Shown here in pieces: positions 1 to 6,736 of a DNA stretch of 22,702 nucleotides. The position numbers were made by a program, and so were the translations under genes. The DNA comes from a virus. The stretch covers positions 1 through 22,702 of the IMG/VR virus record IMGVR_UViG_3300034520_000204. The stretch is one strand, 5' to 3'. The notes under the pieces are model-generated. The model was not told where the DNA came from. It saw nothing but the letters and a program-made list of their open reading frames with translations, and searched no databases. The number at the start of each line of letters is the position of its first letter. Position 1 is the stretch's first letter.

Positions 1-149
1 ACAAGAACCGAAGTGGTAAGAAAAGGCTTGGAAACGGTATTAAGAGAAGAAAAAGAATAAAAAATGGCACCCGCCGTCCCGTCAAGAACAAAGCGAGTGC
101 CACCCACCAGCCGAAGCTGATAAATATATTCTATCAGACTTCTGGCTGA
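1..149 (+). CDS. 3' end of a phage gene upstream of the tape measure; probable tail assembly chaperone (partial)
   Basis: The left edge cuts into a gene. Two overlapping frames are open. The frame starting at base 1 ends at TAA 58-60. The frame starting at base 3 stays open to TGA 147-149 and gives a lysine/arginine-rich tail. The longer frame ends 20 bases before the next start, which is normal phage packing; the shorter one would leave a 109-base gap. The second frame is -1 relative to the first. That is the arrangement of tail assembly chaperone pairs (gpG/gpGT), which sit just before the tape measure gene in many siphophages. I see no classical X-XXY-YYZ slippery heptamer in the visible part, so a frameshift is an inference from position; a single ordinary gene ending at 149 is the simpler reading. 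No family could be recognised from the fragment itself. Confidence 0.5.
   Translation, partial: KNRSGKKRLGNGIKRRKRIKNGTRRPVKNKASATHQPKLINIFYQTSG
108..148 (+). other. Imperfect 15-bp hairpin at the end of the leftmost gene
   Basis: The arm at 108-122 pairs with 132-148 (inner stem CTGATA/TATCAG, outer CAGCC/GGCTG and GAAG/CTTC, with single-base bulges at A138 and T143) around a 9-base AT-rich loop. It overlaps the last codons of the longer left-edge reading frame and lies about 20 bases before the next gene. It has no T-tract, so it is not a clear terminator; it may affect translation coupling, frameshifting or RNA processing. Confidence 0.4.
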
Positions 150-169
150 AAAACAAGGAGGATGATAGA

Positions 170-397
170 ATGTCGCAAATCGAAAAACTATATGAGGCTT
201 ACTGCGCAGAGCAAAGCCACGCACCGATGCCACAAGAAACTATTCGTTTACATGAAGTCCTATCGAGTATGCTTCCTCATAAAGAATACCTGGAAGTAGA
301 GGAACTTATTTCAGCCAGCCATAATGAGCGCGATAAAGAATACTTTTTTGCTGGATTTCGTGCAGCAATGAGATTATGGGCAGAGGCAATGAAATGA
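170..397 (+). CDS. Small phage protein of unknown function (75 aa)
   Basis: A 75-residue, mostly helical, soluble protein without cysteine pairs or membrane segments. It starts at ATG 170 behind a good site (AAGGAGG at about 155-161) and ends in an ATGA overlap with the HNH gene, so the two are translationally coupled. The C-terminal stretch with FFAGFRAAMRLW and AEAM resembles the helical ends of several small Firmicute phage proteins, but I cannot assign a family. It sits between the probable tail chaperone and the tape measure gene, a slot normally without extra genes. It probably arrived with the HNH gene as one inserted cassette. Function unknown. Confidence 0.7.
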   Translation: MSQIEKLYEAYCAEQSHAPMPQETIRLHEVLSSMLPHKEYLEVEELISASHNERDKEYFFAGFRAAMRLWAEAMK

Positions 398-1071
398 GAA
401 AACTTGATCTTACAGGGCAGCGCTTCGGAAGGCTGGTAGTAATTAAAGAAGCAGGGCGCTCATCCGATGGGCGCGTAAGGTGGCTATGTAAATGCGATTG
501 CGGAAATTATACGTCCACTCCAAGCACTAAGACACTGCGAAACGGAACCTGCAGAAGCTGTGGATGCATACAAGAAGAAAACAGACTGACTTGTAGAAAA
601 ATCGAAATGAAAGGACGCAGATTCGGTCAGCTTACTGTAATCGAAGAGGGAACGAAAACTGGAAAAGAAACTATGTGGGTTTGTGTTTGTGACTGCGGAA
701 ATAAAGTTACGGTGAACGGAAATAGCCTTCGACAAGGAAAAACTGTGAGCTGCGGATGTCATCGTAAGACGCTACTTGCAACTCATGGTCTCTACCAAAC
801 GAGATTGCATAGGATATGGAGAGGGATGAAACAACGATGCAGCAATCCAAATAAACAGCATTATGATCGATACGGAGGACGTGGTATCAAGGTATGTGAT
901 GAATGGGAGAATGACTTCCAAGCTTTCTATAACTGGGCAATGTCCAACGGATACCGCGATGATCTTACTATCGATCGCATAGATAATGATGGAGATTATG
1001 AACCATCAAACTGCCAGTGGATAACACAGGCTGAAAATACAAGCAAAGCTATAAGGAACAGGAAAAAATAA
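394..1071 (+). CDS. HNH homing-type endonuclease with two N-terminal zinc-finger-like repeats
   Basis: The 225-residue protein starts at ATG 394, inside the ATGA overlap with the previous stop and 7 bases after AGAGG; an in-frame ATG at 376 has a poorer context. Two repeats of about 50 residues (4-58 and 73-122) each carry a GxRFGxL(V/T)VI strand followed by a C-x-C-x-C ... CGC cluster (C32, C34, C36, C53, C56, C58; C97, C99, C101, C120, C122), which look like DNA-binding modules. The C-terminal part (about 138-211) holds LTIDRIDNDGDYEPSNCQW, the HNH-like signature of phage AP2/HNH mobile proteins. Family knowledge: these are free-standing homing endonucleases that nick phage DNA and spread into relatives. 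The gene has its own terminator at 1080-1113 and is missing upstream of the second tape measure copy, both consistent with mobility. Confidence 0.82.
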   Translation: MRKLDLTGQRFGRLVVIKEAGRSSDGRVRWLCKCDCGNYTSTPSTKTLRNGTCRSCGCIQEENRLTCRKIEMKGRRFGQLTVIEEGTKTGKETMWVCVCDCGNKVTVNGNSLRQGKTVSCGCHRKTLLATHGLYQTRLHRIWRGMKQRCSNPNKQHYDRYGGRGIKVCDEWENDFQAFYNWAMSNGYRDDLTIDRIDNDGDYEPSNCQWITQAENTSKAIRNRKK

Positions 1072-1079
1072 TACACAGC

Positions 1080-1113
1080 AAAAGAGCTGTCCTGAACAAG
1101 GAGGCTCTTTTTT
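1080..1113 (+). terminator. Rho-independent terminator between the HNH gene and tape measure copy 1
   Basis: AAAAGAGC (1080-1087) pairs with GCTCTTTT (1104-1111), extended inside by TCCT/AGGA around a 5-base loop, and runs into six T residues (1108-1113). It lies only 9 bases after the HNH stop and directly before the tape measure ribosome binding site. It would limit read-through from the HNH cassette into the tape measure gene, unless late transcription is antiterminated. Confidence 0.7.
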
Positions 1114-1131
1114 GTGAGAAAGGAGGAAAGA

Positions 1132-4100
1132 ATGGCAGAGGTTTTCAGGATCGAGATCCCAATTAGTGTCGAGGACAAGACGGATCCTGGCGTCTCCCAG
1201 GCAACGCGGAAGATAAATGGATTTGATAAGGCCAACCAAAAGACACAGGAACGGCTTAACCAGATGAACCGAACAAAATACCAGGTCGTCCTTGACGCGC
1301 TGGATAGGGCGTCGAGCATTGTCGGTAAAGTTTCATCAAAAGCACGCAGCATAGCAGGTAAGACGTTCAGCTTTACGATGAAAGTAATCGACCTGGCCAC
1401 GGCGCCGTTGAAAGCCCTATGGAACTTCGCGACGTCCATACAAGGTGCCATACTTGGTGCGACTGGTGCATTTGCCGGCATTTATAAACCGATGGAAATC
1501 GCCGGCGACTTCGAACAGACACAGATTGCATTTGAAACCATGCTAAAAAGCGCCGAGAAGGCAGAAAAATTCCTAAAGGAAGCGTCAGAGTTCGCAAACA
1601 AAACACCGTTTAAATTTCCGGAACTGATCAACAGCAGTAAGCTGCTAATGGCCTTCGGATTTGAAGCCGATAAGGTGCTGGATATGCTAAAGACCATAGG
1701 TGATACTGCCAGCGGCCTGGGAGCTGGTTCTGAAGGAATAGACCGTATAACGAGAGCACTCGGCCAGATGAGAGCAAAAGGACGAGCACAGGCAGAGGAA
1801 CTCCTGCAGCTTCAGGAGCTTGGTGTACCAGCCAACCAAATACTGCAGGAAGAGCTCGGCCTAACCGGAGAACAGATCGCAAACATCGGTAAAGAGAGTA
1901 TAGAGGCTTCGAAGGTAATAGACGCATTGCTGCGAGGCATGGATAAGCGCTTCGGTGGAATGATGGCCAACCAATCCAGGACCGCAAAGGGTATGATATC
2001 AACCCTTAAAGACACTCTCCAAAACTCACTTTTAAGGCCATGGGGACAAGGCCTGTGGGAAGGCATAAAGCCAGGACTTGAAAAACTCACCAATTGGATA
2101 GACGAGAACCAGGATATCATTGCTCAATGGGGAGAGGCCTGGAAGAAAGCCGGAGCAAACATCTCCAAGTGGGTAATGGCCAGAGTGGACGACTTAAGAA
2201 ACAGCATACAGCGTATGGTTAACTCCCAGGAATGGAAAGACGCGAAAACCTTCGGAGAAAAGCTGAAGATAGCCTGGGACAAGATTATCGCGCAGCCGTT
2301 CAACGAATGGTGGAATTCAACCGGTAAAGCCTGGCTTGCAGATAAAGCCAGCAAAATCGGTGAAGGAATAGGAACTGCGCTCTCCGCTGGATTGCTGGCT
2401 ATACTCGGAATAGACGCAAAAGGCGCCGTAGAGGACGGAACCAGCATAGGAGCTTCATTCGCTGAAGGCTTTACACGAGGATTTGACGGCAAGAAGGTAG
2501 GCGAGGCAATCCTAAACGCCATAAAGGGCGTATTCAAAGACGCGGGAACGCTGCTCCCAGGAGGAGAGAAACCAAGCAGTACATCCTGGCTGTCGGCCGG
2601 CGCAATAGTATTGGCGCTTCAAAAGCTCGGAGTTTTCAAGCTGTTAGGCAAAGGCGGAAAGGGTTTAATTAATCTCCTCGGGAAAGGGAGCAAAGATGGA
2701 GTGCCGGCAGCGACAGGATCTCTTTTCTCCGACAGCTTTATAACTTCTACTATGGCCGTTACTGCCTCTGTAGTTTACATCAACGGTCCAACGATTGGAG
2801 GAGGTGGAAGCGGGGGCAAAATCATAAACAGCATTCCAAGCTTACCTGGAGGAGGACCCGCGACAATACCAAAGCTTCCTGGAGGAGGATCGACTCTTGC
2901 TTTACCGAGTGCTGCAGGAGCTGCAGGAAAGGCAATAAATACTGTGAAGCTTGCTAATGGCACATACGTAGCGTCCGGAGGTGCGTTAACAACAGGCCTG
3001 GCCAAGTTAGGAGTAGCACTCGGAAGCGGAGCAACAACTGCCGGCGGAGCTGCAGCGGTCGGAGGTGCCTCGATTGCTGGAATTATCGGCGGCATTCTTG
3101 GACTTGGATCAGCTGGTATTGATGTTTACCAGGGAATAAAAGCGAGCAAGGCCGGCAATAGCAAAGCTGCTAAAGATGAATATGTAACAGCAGGGACCAA
3201 GGCTGGCATGGTCGGTGCGGGAGCTGCTGCAGGCGCTGCCATTGGTGCTTTATTTGGAGGCATAGGTGCGGTACCAGGAGCGCTTATTGGAGCGGGAATC
3301 GGTGGAGCCGCTTCACTTTTCGCCGGAGATAAAGCTGGCAAAGCCCTATCAGACGCAACGGACAAAGACGGAGCTTTATCAAAGTTCTGGGAAAACACCA
3401 AACAATGGGCAAGCGATACATGGGACTCCATCAAGACCGGAGCTTCAAATGCAGGATCCTGGGTATCTGAGAAATGGAACGCAGCAGGAGACTGGATAAG
3501 CAACAAATGGTCCAGTTTTAGTGATTGGTTTGATACCTCGGTATGGACGCCAGTAAGAGACGTCGGAGTTTCAGCTATTAACATAGCGGCTGGAGCTTGG
3601 AGCGAGACAAAGGACTGGGTAGGAGAAAAGTGGAGCGATTTCTCCGCATGGTTCGATGAGAGCATATGGACCCCGGTCAAAACAGGCGCCCAGGCGGCAG
3701 GTGAATGGATAAGCGAAAGATGGAGCGAGGCCAAAACCTGGGTAAGCGAGATATGGGGAACCGTAAGCACCTGGTTTGATGAAACAGTATGGACGCCGGT
3801 AAAAACTGCAGCACAGACAGCAGGAGCATGGCTGGGAGAGCAGTTCACAGCGGCAAAGAACGCCATAAGCGAGGCCTGGTCCGGAGTGTCCGACTGGTTC
3901 TCCAGTAACGTATGGGAGCCCATCAAGACCGGAGCAAGCGAGGCATGGAAATGGGTAGGTGAAAAACTCAGCGGTATCGGTGAATGGATCGGCGACAAGT
4001 GGCAGAGCTTCAAGGACTGGCTCGGAGGCCTGGGCCAAAAAGGCTCAAAAGAAACCGGCCTAACAACCAGCAAAGGCAAAGGCAGCATTCTCGAACACGC

Positions 4101-4518
4101 ATACGGCGGAATTATGACAAAACCGCACATGGGCATCGTGGCCGAGGACGGAGCCGAAAGCCTTATCCCGTTAAGCCCAAGCAAGAGACAAAGAGGCCTT
4201 GATTTATGGCAGCGGACCGGTGAGCTCCTCGGAGTCAGGACCTACGAAGACGGCGGAATAGTAGGCGAGGAACCGGACGGAATCCCGGTAGCCTCTGCAA
4301 CCGGAAAAGCCGGCCAGAACATCACCATCAAGGTGGAAGTCAAGGCAGAGCCTAAATTCACGATTGAAGGCTCCGGAGACGCCACCGATGAAAACAAGGT
4401 ACTGGCTGTCCTGAAGGCCTACATCCGCGAAATGACCGACGACATAGGAGACGAGCTGGCAGAGAGACTGGCTCGCATATTCGCTAATATGCCGGTGAAA
4501 GGAGGAGCTGAAGCTTGA
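1132..4518 (+). CDS. Phage tail tape measure protein, copy 1 (1128 aa)
   Basis: Sets tail length and occupies the tail lumen before DNA ejection. ATG 1132 is chosen because AAAGGAGG precedes it and it matches the start of copy 2; a GTG at 1114 is less likely. The tape-measure N-terminal domain spans about residues 115-305 (SEGIDRITRALGQMRAKGRA, LQELGVPANQIL). Glycine/alanine-rich hydrophobic stretches follow at about 530-550, 638-662 and 687-733, typical of tape measure segments thought to enter the membrane. A tryptophan-rich region (about 758-960) contains repeats with a strict 41-residue period: WTPV or WEPI at 804, 845, 886 and 927. The C-terminal motif GIVAEDGAESLIPLSP (about 1000-1016) is common in these proteins. 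From residue 193 to the end it is identical to copy 2; the first 192 residues differ at about 28 positions. Confidence 0.95.
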   Translation: MAEVFRIEIPISVEDKTDPGVSQATRKINGFDKANQKTQERLNQMNRTKYQVVLDALDRASSIVGKVSSKARSIAGKTFSFTMKVIDLATAPLKALWNFATSIQGAILGATGAFAGIYKPMEIAGDFEQTQIAFETMLKSAEKAEKFLKEASEFANKTPFKFPELINSSKLLMAFGFEADKVLDMLKTIGDTASGLGAGSEGIDRITRALGQMRAKGRAQAEELLQLQELGVPANQILQEELGLTGEQIANIGKESIEASKVIDALLRGMDKRFGGMMANQSRTAKGMISTLKDTLQNSLLRPWGQGLWEGIKPGLEKLTNWIDENQDIIAQWGEAWKKAGANISKWVMARVDDLRNSIQRMVNSQEWKDAKTFGEKLKIAWDKIIAQPFNEWWNSTGKAWLADKASKIGEGIGTALSAGLLAILGIDAKGAVEDGTSIGASFAEGFTRGFDGKKVGEAILNAIKGVFKDAGTLLPGGEKPSSTSWLSAGAIVLALQKLGVFKLLGKGGKGLINLLGKGSKDGVPAATGSLFSDSFITSTMAVTASVVYINGPTIGGGGSGGKIINSIPSLPGGGPATIPKLPGGGSTLALPSAAGAAGKAINTVKLANGTYVASGGALTTGLAKLGVALGSGATTAGGAAAVGGASIAGIIGGILGLGSAGIDVYQGIKASKAGNSKAAKDEYVTAGTKAGMVGAGAAAGAAIGALFGGIGAVPGALIGAGIGGAASLFAGDKAGKALSDATDKDGALSKFWENTKQWASDTWDSIKTGASNAGSWVSEKWNAAGDWISNKWSSFSDWFDTSVWTPVRDVGVSAINIAAGAWSETKDWVGEKWSDFSAWFDESIWTPVKTGAQAAGEWISERWSEAKTWVSEIWGTVSTWFDETVWTPVKTAAQTAGAWLGEQFTAAKNAISEAWSGVSDWFSSNVWEPIKTGASEAWKWVGEKLSGIGEWIGDKWQSFKDWLGGLGQKGSKETGLTTSKGKGSILEHAYGGIMTKPHMGIVAEDGAESLIPLSPSKRQRGLDLWQRTGELLGVRTYEDGGIVGEEPDGIPVASATGKAGQNITIKVEVKAEPKFTIEGSGDATDENKVLAVLKAYIREMTDDIGDELAERLARIFANMPVKGGAEA

Positions 4519-4997
4519 AAATCGATTTAGAGGGTACTGTTAATGAAATAGTGGAGGAAATAACCTATCAGGCTAAATCAAGGGCATTCCGTGCAGCCAA
4601 CGAGCTCAGGAATTCAGCATTGACTGTCCTCCGGGGAGAGCGCTCTGGAAAGGTTTATAAAAAGCCTGGCACATACGGAAGCAGAATGACAAAGCAAACG
4701 AAGAATTTGCTTAAAGATTATGGCCATAAATTGCGAGGTGGACAATTATACAGAGCTTCAGCACCAGGGGAACCGCCTGCGAACCGTAGCGGGAACCTGC
4801 GCTTAAGCTGGAGACCGCAAACCGCATCCGAGCGAATAGGCAAGACCGTAACAATAAAACCGGCAATTACTACCAATGTAAAGTATGCTCCATATCTCGA
4901 AGAGGGAACCGATAGAATGGCTCCAAGACCATTTGAAGACCCTATTATCGAAAGAGCAATGCCTCGTATTCGCCGAATCTTCAAAGAGCCGTATTAG
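4515..4997 (+). CDS. HK97-gp10-like tail completion / minor tail protein, copy 1
   Basis: The 160-residue basic protein starts at TTG 4515, overlapping the tape measure TGA (4516-4518), with AAAGGAGG at about 4498-4505. The C-terminal pattern with APYLEEGTDRMAPRPFEDP is the hallmark of HK97-gp10-like proteins (an aromatic, then E-x-GT, then a PRPF block), and the LRLSW segment with PANRSG before it also fits. Family knowledge: these proteins act at the head-tail connector or as tail completion proteins, and are usually encoded before the major tail protein. Here the gene lies after the tape measure, so the order is unusual. It is co-translated with the tape measure gene and followed by a strong terminator, so it ends this transcription unit. 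An identical gene occurs at 22115-22597. Confidence 0.8.
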   Translation: MKIDLEGTVNEIVEEITYQAKSRAFRAANELRNSALTVLRGERSGKVYKKPGTYGSRMTKQTKNLLKDYGHKLRGGQLYRASAPGEPPANRSGNLRLSWRPQTASERIGKTVTIKPAITTNVKYAPYLEEGTDRMAPRPFEDPIIERAMPRIRRIFKEPY

Positions 4998-5008
4998 GTT
5001 TAACCTTA

Positions 5009-5046
5009 AAAGTAAAAGGGCGGAATAAAATCCGCTCTTTTGCTTT
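5009..5046 (+). terminator. Strong terminator after the tail genes, copy 1
   Basis: A 16-bp stem (5009-5024 with 5031-5046; two G-U pairs, no mismatches) closes a 6-base loop. The descending arm contains CTCTTTTGCTTT. It lies 12 bases after the HK97-gp10-like stop. Just downstream are a GGACATGTCC palindrome (5059-5068) and a small hairpin CGGGTA/TACCCG (5127-5132/5140-5145). Confidence 0.8.
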
Positions 5047-5229
5047 ACTTGTTTGGACGGACATGTCCATATCAAAAATGCAGGCGAGAAACGGCCAGAT
5101 TTGACTTGTACGGAACGAATTTAAAGCGGGTAAGGTAAATACCCGTCTTGGCGTTAAAATTCAAAATAAAGGGAAAATACGCGCTTAAAATGCTTTTGAT
5201 TATTCATGGTAGTTAAAGAGCAATAAAAA

Positions 5230-5248
5230 AGCCCTGTTTTTCAGGGCT
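5230..5248 (-). terminator. Terminator of the minus-strand secreted-protein operon
   Basis: Read on the minus strand, AGCCCTG, a loop of five A and CAGGGCT are followed by six T and ATT: a textbook rho-independent terminator 29 bases after the stop of the secreted protein gene. It isolates the minus-strand cargo from the tail genes. Confidence 0.88.
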
Positions 5249-5276
5249 GTGCTGTGAATATTTAAAAAGATAGTTT

Positions 5277-5792
5277 TTATACATCGATGAGCTCGATCTT
5301 GAAATAAACCGTACCTATGTACGTACCGTATGATGTAGAACTAGTAATTTGGGGCTTGAATTTCAGCGCGCCATATGCCTTCGGATTTGTGCTGCCATCA
5401 GCAAATGTTGCAACTACTTCACTCAAACCAGTTATATCCTCAAAAGAGCTACTGGTAGGCAATCCACGCAGAATTCTGCAAGATATTCTTTGTTCGTTTG
5501 CAGTCCCTTTATCTTTGTATAAATAAAAATTGCCACCGTTTTCGTATGTAGCTGCACCATCAATCGTAATCTTAACATTTTTACCGCTTCCTATGTCCAT
5601 TTTATTAGCCGAGAATGTGAATCCCTCGCTATCATTGATAGATATAGAGGCAGGGATATTGATTGTATACTCGGGCGAATAGGTGTACGATATCGTTGTA
5701 TTTGCAGATGTCTGGTTTGCAAAAGCATCCATTGGCGATATACTGCAAACCAGTATGGCTGCAAGCAGAAAAGAGAATATTCTTTTTATCAT
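5277..5792 (-). CDS. Secreted protein with signal peptide, unknown function (171 aa)
   Basis: Residues 1-25 form a Sec signal peptide: basic start (MIKR), a hydrophobic core and an A23-F24-A25 cleavage site before N26. The cysteine in the core lacks a proper lipobox, so this is probably not a lipoprotein. The mature part of about 145 residues is Ser/Thr/Gly-rich and beta-strand-like, opening with a YTINIPASISI segment of the sort seen in many secreted Ig-like surface proteins of Firmicutes, and ending in a TVYFKIELIDV strand. No LPXTG motif or membrane anchor is present. ATG 5792 follows GGAGG and overlaps the stop of the upstream anchored protein (ATGA), so the two are coupled. It looks like cargo expressed from the prophage rather than a virion protein. 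Function unknown. Confidence 0.82.
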   Translation of the reverse strand: MIKRIFSFLLAAILVCSISPMDAFANQTSANTTISYTYSPEYTINIPASISINDSEGFTFSANKMDIGSGKNVKITIDGAATYENGGNFYLYKDKGTANEQRISCRILRGLPTSSSFEDITGLSEVVATFADGSTNPKAYGALKFKPQITSSTSYGTYIGTVYFKIELIDV

Positions 5793-6271
5793 GGCTTAAC
5801 CTCCAATTTAAAAATAGTTTTGGCACCGTTCAATTCTTTGATTTCTTTCATGCCATAGCATGAATAACTTAAGATGGCACCTTCGTACATTCCGGGTTTA
5901 AGCTCTTGAGAGAGCTCAATAGAGTTAAGGACTTGCCCGGGCGCAAGCAAACCGGACTCATAAAGCTGCGTTCCATCGGGGAGCATAATTGCAATTCTCA
6001 TATAACAATTATTTTGTTTTGGGTTACCGAGCTCGATATTTTGAACCTTTTGACCTGCTTTCATAACTATATGATCATATCCCGGGATTGCTATCATACC
6101 GGAGGCACCGCTGTTATTCGATGATATGTCGACATCGGAGAGTGTCTGCACAGAGTCATCGGGTTTGGACTTGAGCACATCATTGAAATTGTAACCGATT
6201 GCTGCGGCTACAAACAAAGCTAAAGCTATACCGAATGACATAGTTATTTTTTTTACGTTTCTGTTTTCAAT
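5789..6271 (-). CDS. Membrane-anchored extracellular protein, probable partner of the secreted protein
   Basis: I place the start at ATT 6271. AAAGGAG (6281-6287) lies 9 bases before it, and the ten extra residues (ENRNVKKIT) supply the positive charges expected before the membrane segment. The in-frame ATG 6241 has only A-rich sequence upstream and would begin right at the hydrophobic stretch. From the ATT the protein has 160 residues: one N-terminal transmembrane segment (about 13-27, GIALALFVAAAIGY), a Ser/Asp-rich linker, then a beta-rich domain with MIAIPGYDHIVMKAGQKVQ, LAPGQVLNSIELSQELKPG and FKLEVKP. That is an Ig/CARDB-like strand pattern, likely on the outer surface. It overlaps the next gene by ATGA. 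I do not recognise a named family. Co-expression suggests the pair works together outside the cell. Confidence 0.78.
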   Translation of the reverse strand: MENRNVKKITMSFGIALALFVAAAIGYNFNDVLKSKPDDSVQTLSDVDISSNNSGASGMIAIPGYDHIVMKAGQKVQNIELGNPKQNNCYMRIAIMLPDGTQLYESGLLAPGQVLNSIELSQELKPGMYEGAILSYSCYGMKEIKELNGAKTIFKLEVKP

Positions 6272-6309
6272 GATTTATCACTCCTTTCAGCTGGCTTGTC
6301 TACAAAAAT

Positions 6310-6338
6310 ACTATAGAAGCTCCAGATTATTAAGGCAA
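6310..6338 (-). promoter_or_regulatory. Putative promoter of the secreted/anchored gene pair
   Basis: On the minus strand TTGCCT (6338-6333) and TATAGT (6315-6310) are separated by 17 bases, about 40 bases upstream of the proposed ATT start. It overlaps the end of the DUF6431 gene, so the pair could be transcribed separately from it. Confidence 0.5.
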
Positions 6339-6695
6339 ACTGGGTGGGTATTTTCCCTTTTTCCATCTTCGGATCGTCGAATCATCTGCCGGGCATGAAT
6401 CTGAACGGCCAGCCATAACATCTTCTATAAGCCTGGCTTCATAATGCTTTTTAGGAGCCATAAAATCCGGAAGCTCAAGATGCAGTTTTTCGCAGCCTGG
6501 ACACTTTAGCCGGCGCAACCTGTACCAGAAGATCTGGCCAGAACTATCGACGACATGACGGGCTCTTGTATCATATCCGGAGAGCAGCTGGCCACAATCA
6601 GGGCAAAAAGGAGCATCTTTATTCCGGATCTTATAAACCTTACGGGTCTCATCATATTCCACGGTGTAATTAATAGCAATGATCAGGATAACCAC
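6330..6695 (-). CDS. DUF6431-like zinc-ribbon / HTH protein
   Basis: A protein of about 120 residues with two CxxC pairs (C31/C34 in CPDCGQLLSGYD, C65/C68 in CPGC), an LELPDFMAPKKHYEARLIEDV block and a DSTIRRWKKG end. That is the zinc-ribbon plus HTH layout I associate with DUF6431 proteins, which resemble transposase N-terminal domains and are common in Lachnospiraceae and relatives. The only standard start in frame is GTG 6695, but its G is also the last G of AGGAGG, so ribosome spacing there is zero. CTG 6686 (8 bases after AGGAGG), ATC 6683 or ATT 6680 would fit better and remove three to five residues. No transposase partner or terminal inverted repeats were found nearby, so this is a solo gene. 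Function unknown; DNA binding is likely from the fold. Confidence 0.72.
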   Translation of the reverse strand: MVILIIAINYTVEYDETRKVYKIRNKDAPFCPDCGQLLSGYDTRARHVVDSSGQIFWYRLRRLKCPGCEKLHLELPDFMAPKKHYEARLIEDVMAGRSDSCPADDSTIRRWKKGKYPPSLP

Positions 6696-6718
6696 CTCCT
6701 CATCCGCTGAACGTCATT

Positions 6719-6736
6719 AAATACGCCAACGTATTT
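6719..6736. other. AAATACG-CCAA-CGTATTT inverted repeat
   Basis: A perfect 7-bp inverted repeat with a 4-base loop, about 24 bases upstream of the DUF6431 gene (minus strand) and 95 bases before the next plus-strand gene. It could be an operator for either divergent unit. No promoter was confidently placed beside it. Confidence 0.35.

Larger units (their letters stand above)
1708..5102 (+). repeat. 3,395-bp exact direct repeat, copy A
   Basis: Bases 1708-5102 match 19308-22702 by direct comparison at an offset of 17,600. The segment covers tape measure codons 193-1128, the HK97-gp10-like gene, the terminator and 56 further bases. Upstream of 1708 the two copies stay aligned without indels to the start codon but diverge, with an almost identical patch at about 1353-1500. 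The right limit cannot be set because copy B runs off the window. Confidence 0.97.

Noticed and set aside
64-120. Short ATG ORF of 18 codons overlapping the left-edge gene
   Set aside because: No ribosome site, and it lies within the better-supported longer frame ending at 149.
996-1481. Minus-strand open frame across the HNH/tape measure border
   Set aside because: It overlaps two strongly supported plus-strand genes and a terminator, with no ribosome site or protein-like pattern.
3126-4184. Long minus-strand open frame (352 codons) opposite the tape measure gene, repeated at 20726-21784
   Set aside because: It is a shadow of the repetitive, stop-poor tape measure sequence: low-complexity Pro/Ala/Ser translation, no ribosome site, and duplicated only because the tape measure gene is.
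5059-5068. GGACATGTCC palindrome as a regulator site
   Set aside because: A single 10-bp palindrome after a terminator with no promoter nearby; chance is adequate.
6330-6695. DUF6431 protein as part of an insertion sequence
   Set aside because: No transposase ORF, terminal inverted repeats or target-site duplication could be found around it.
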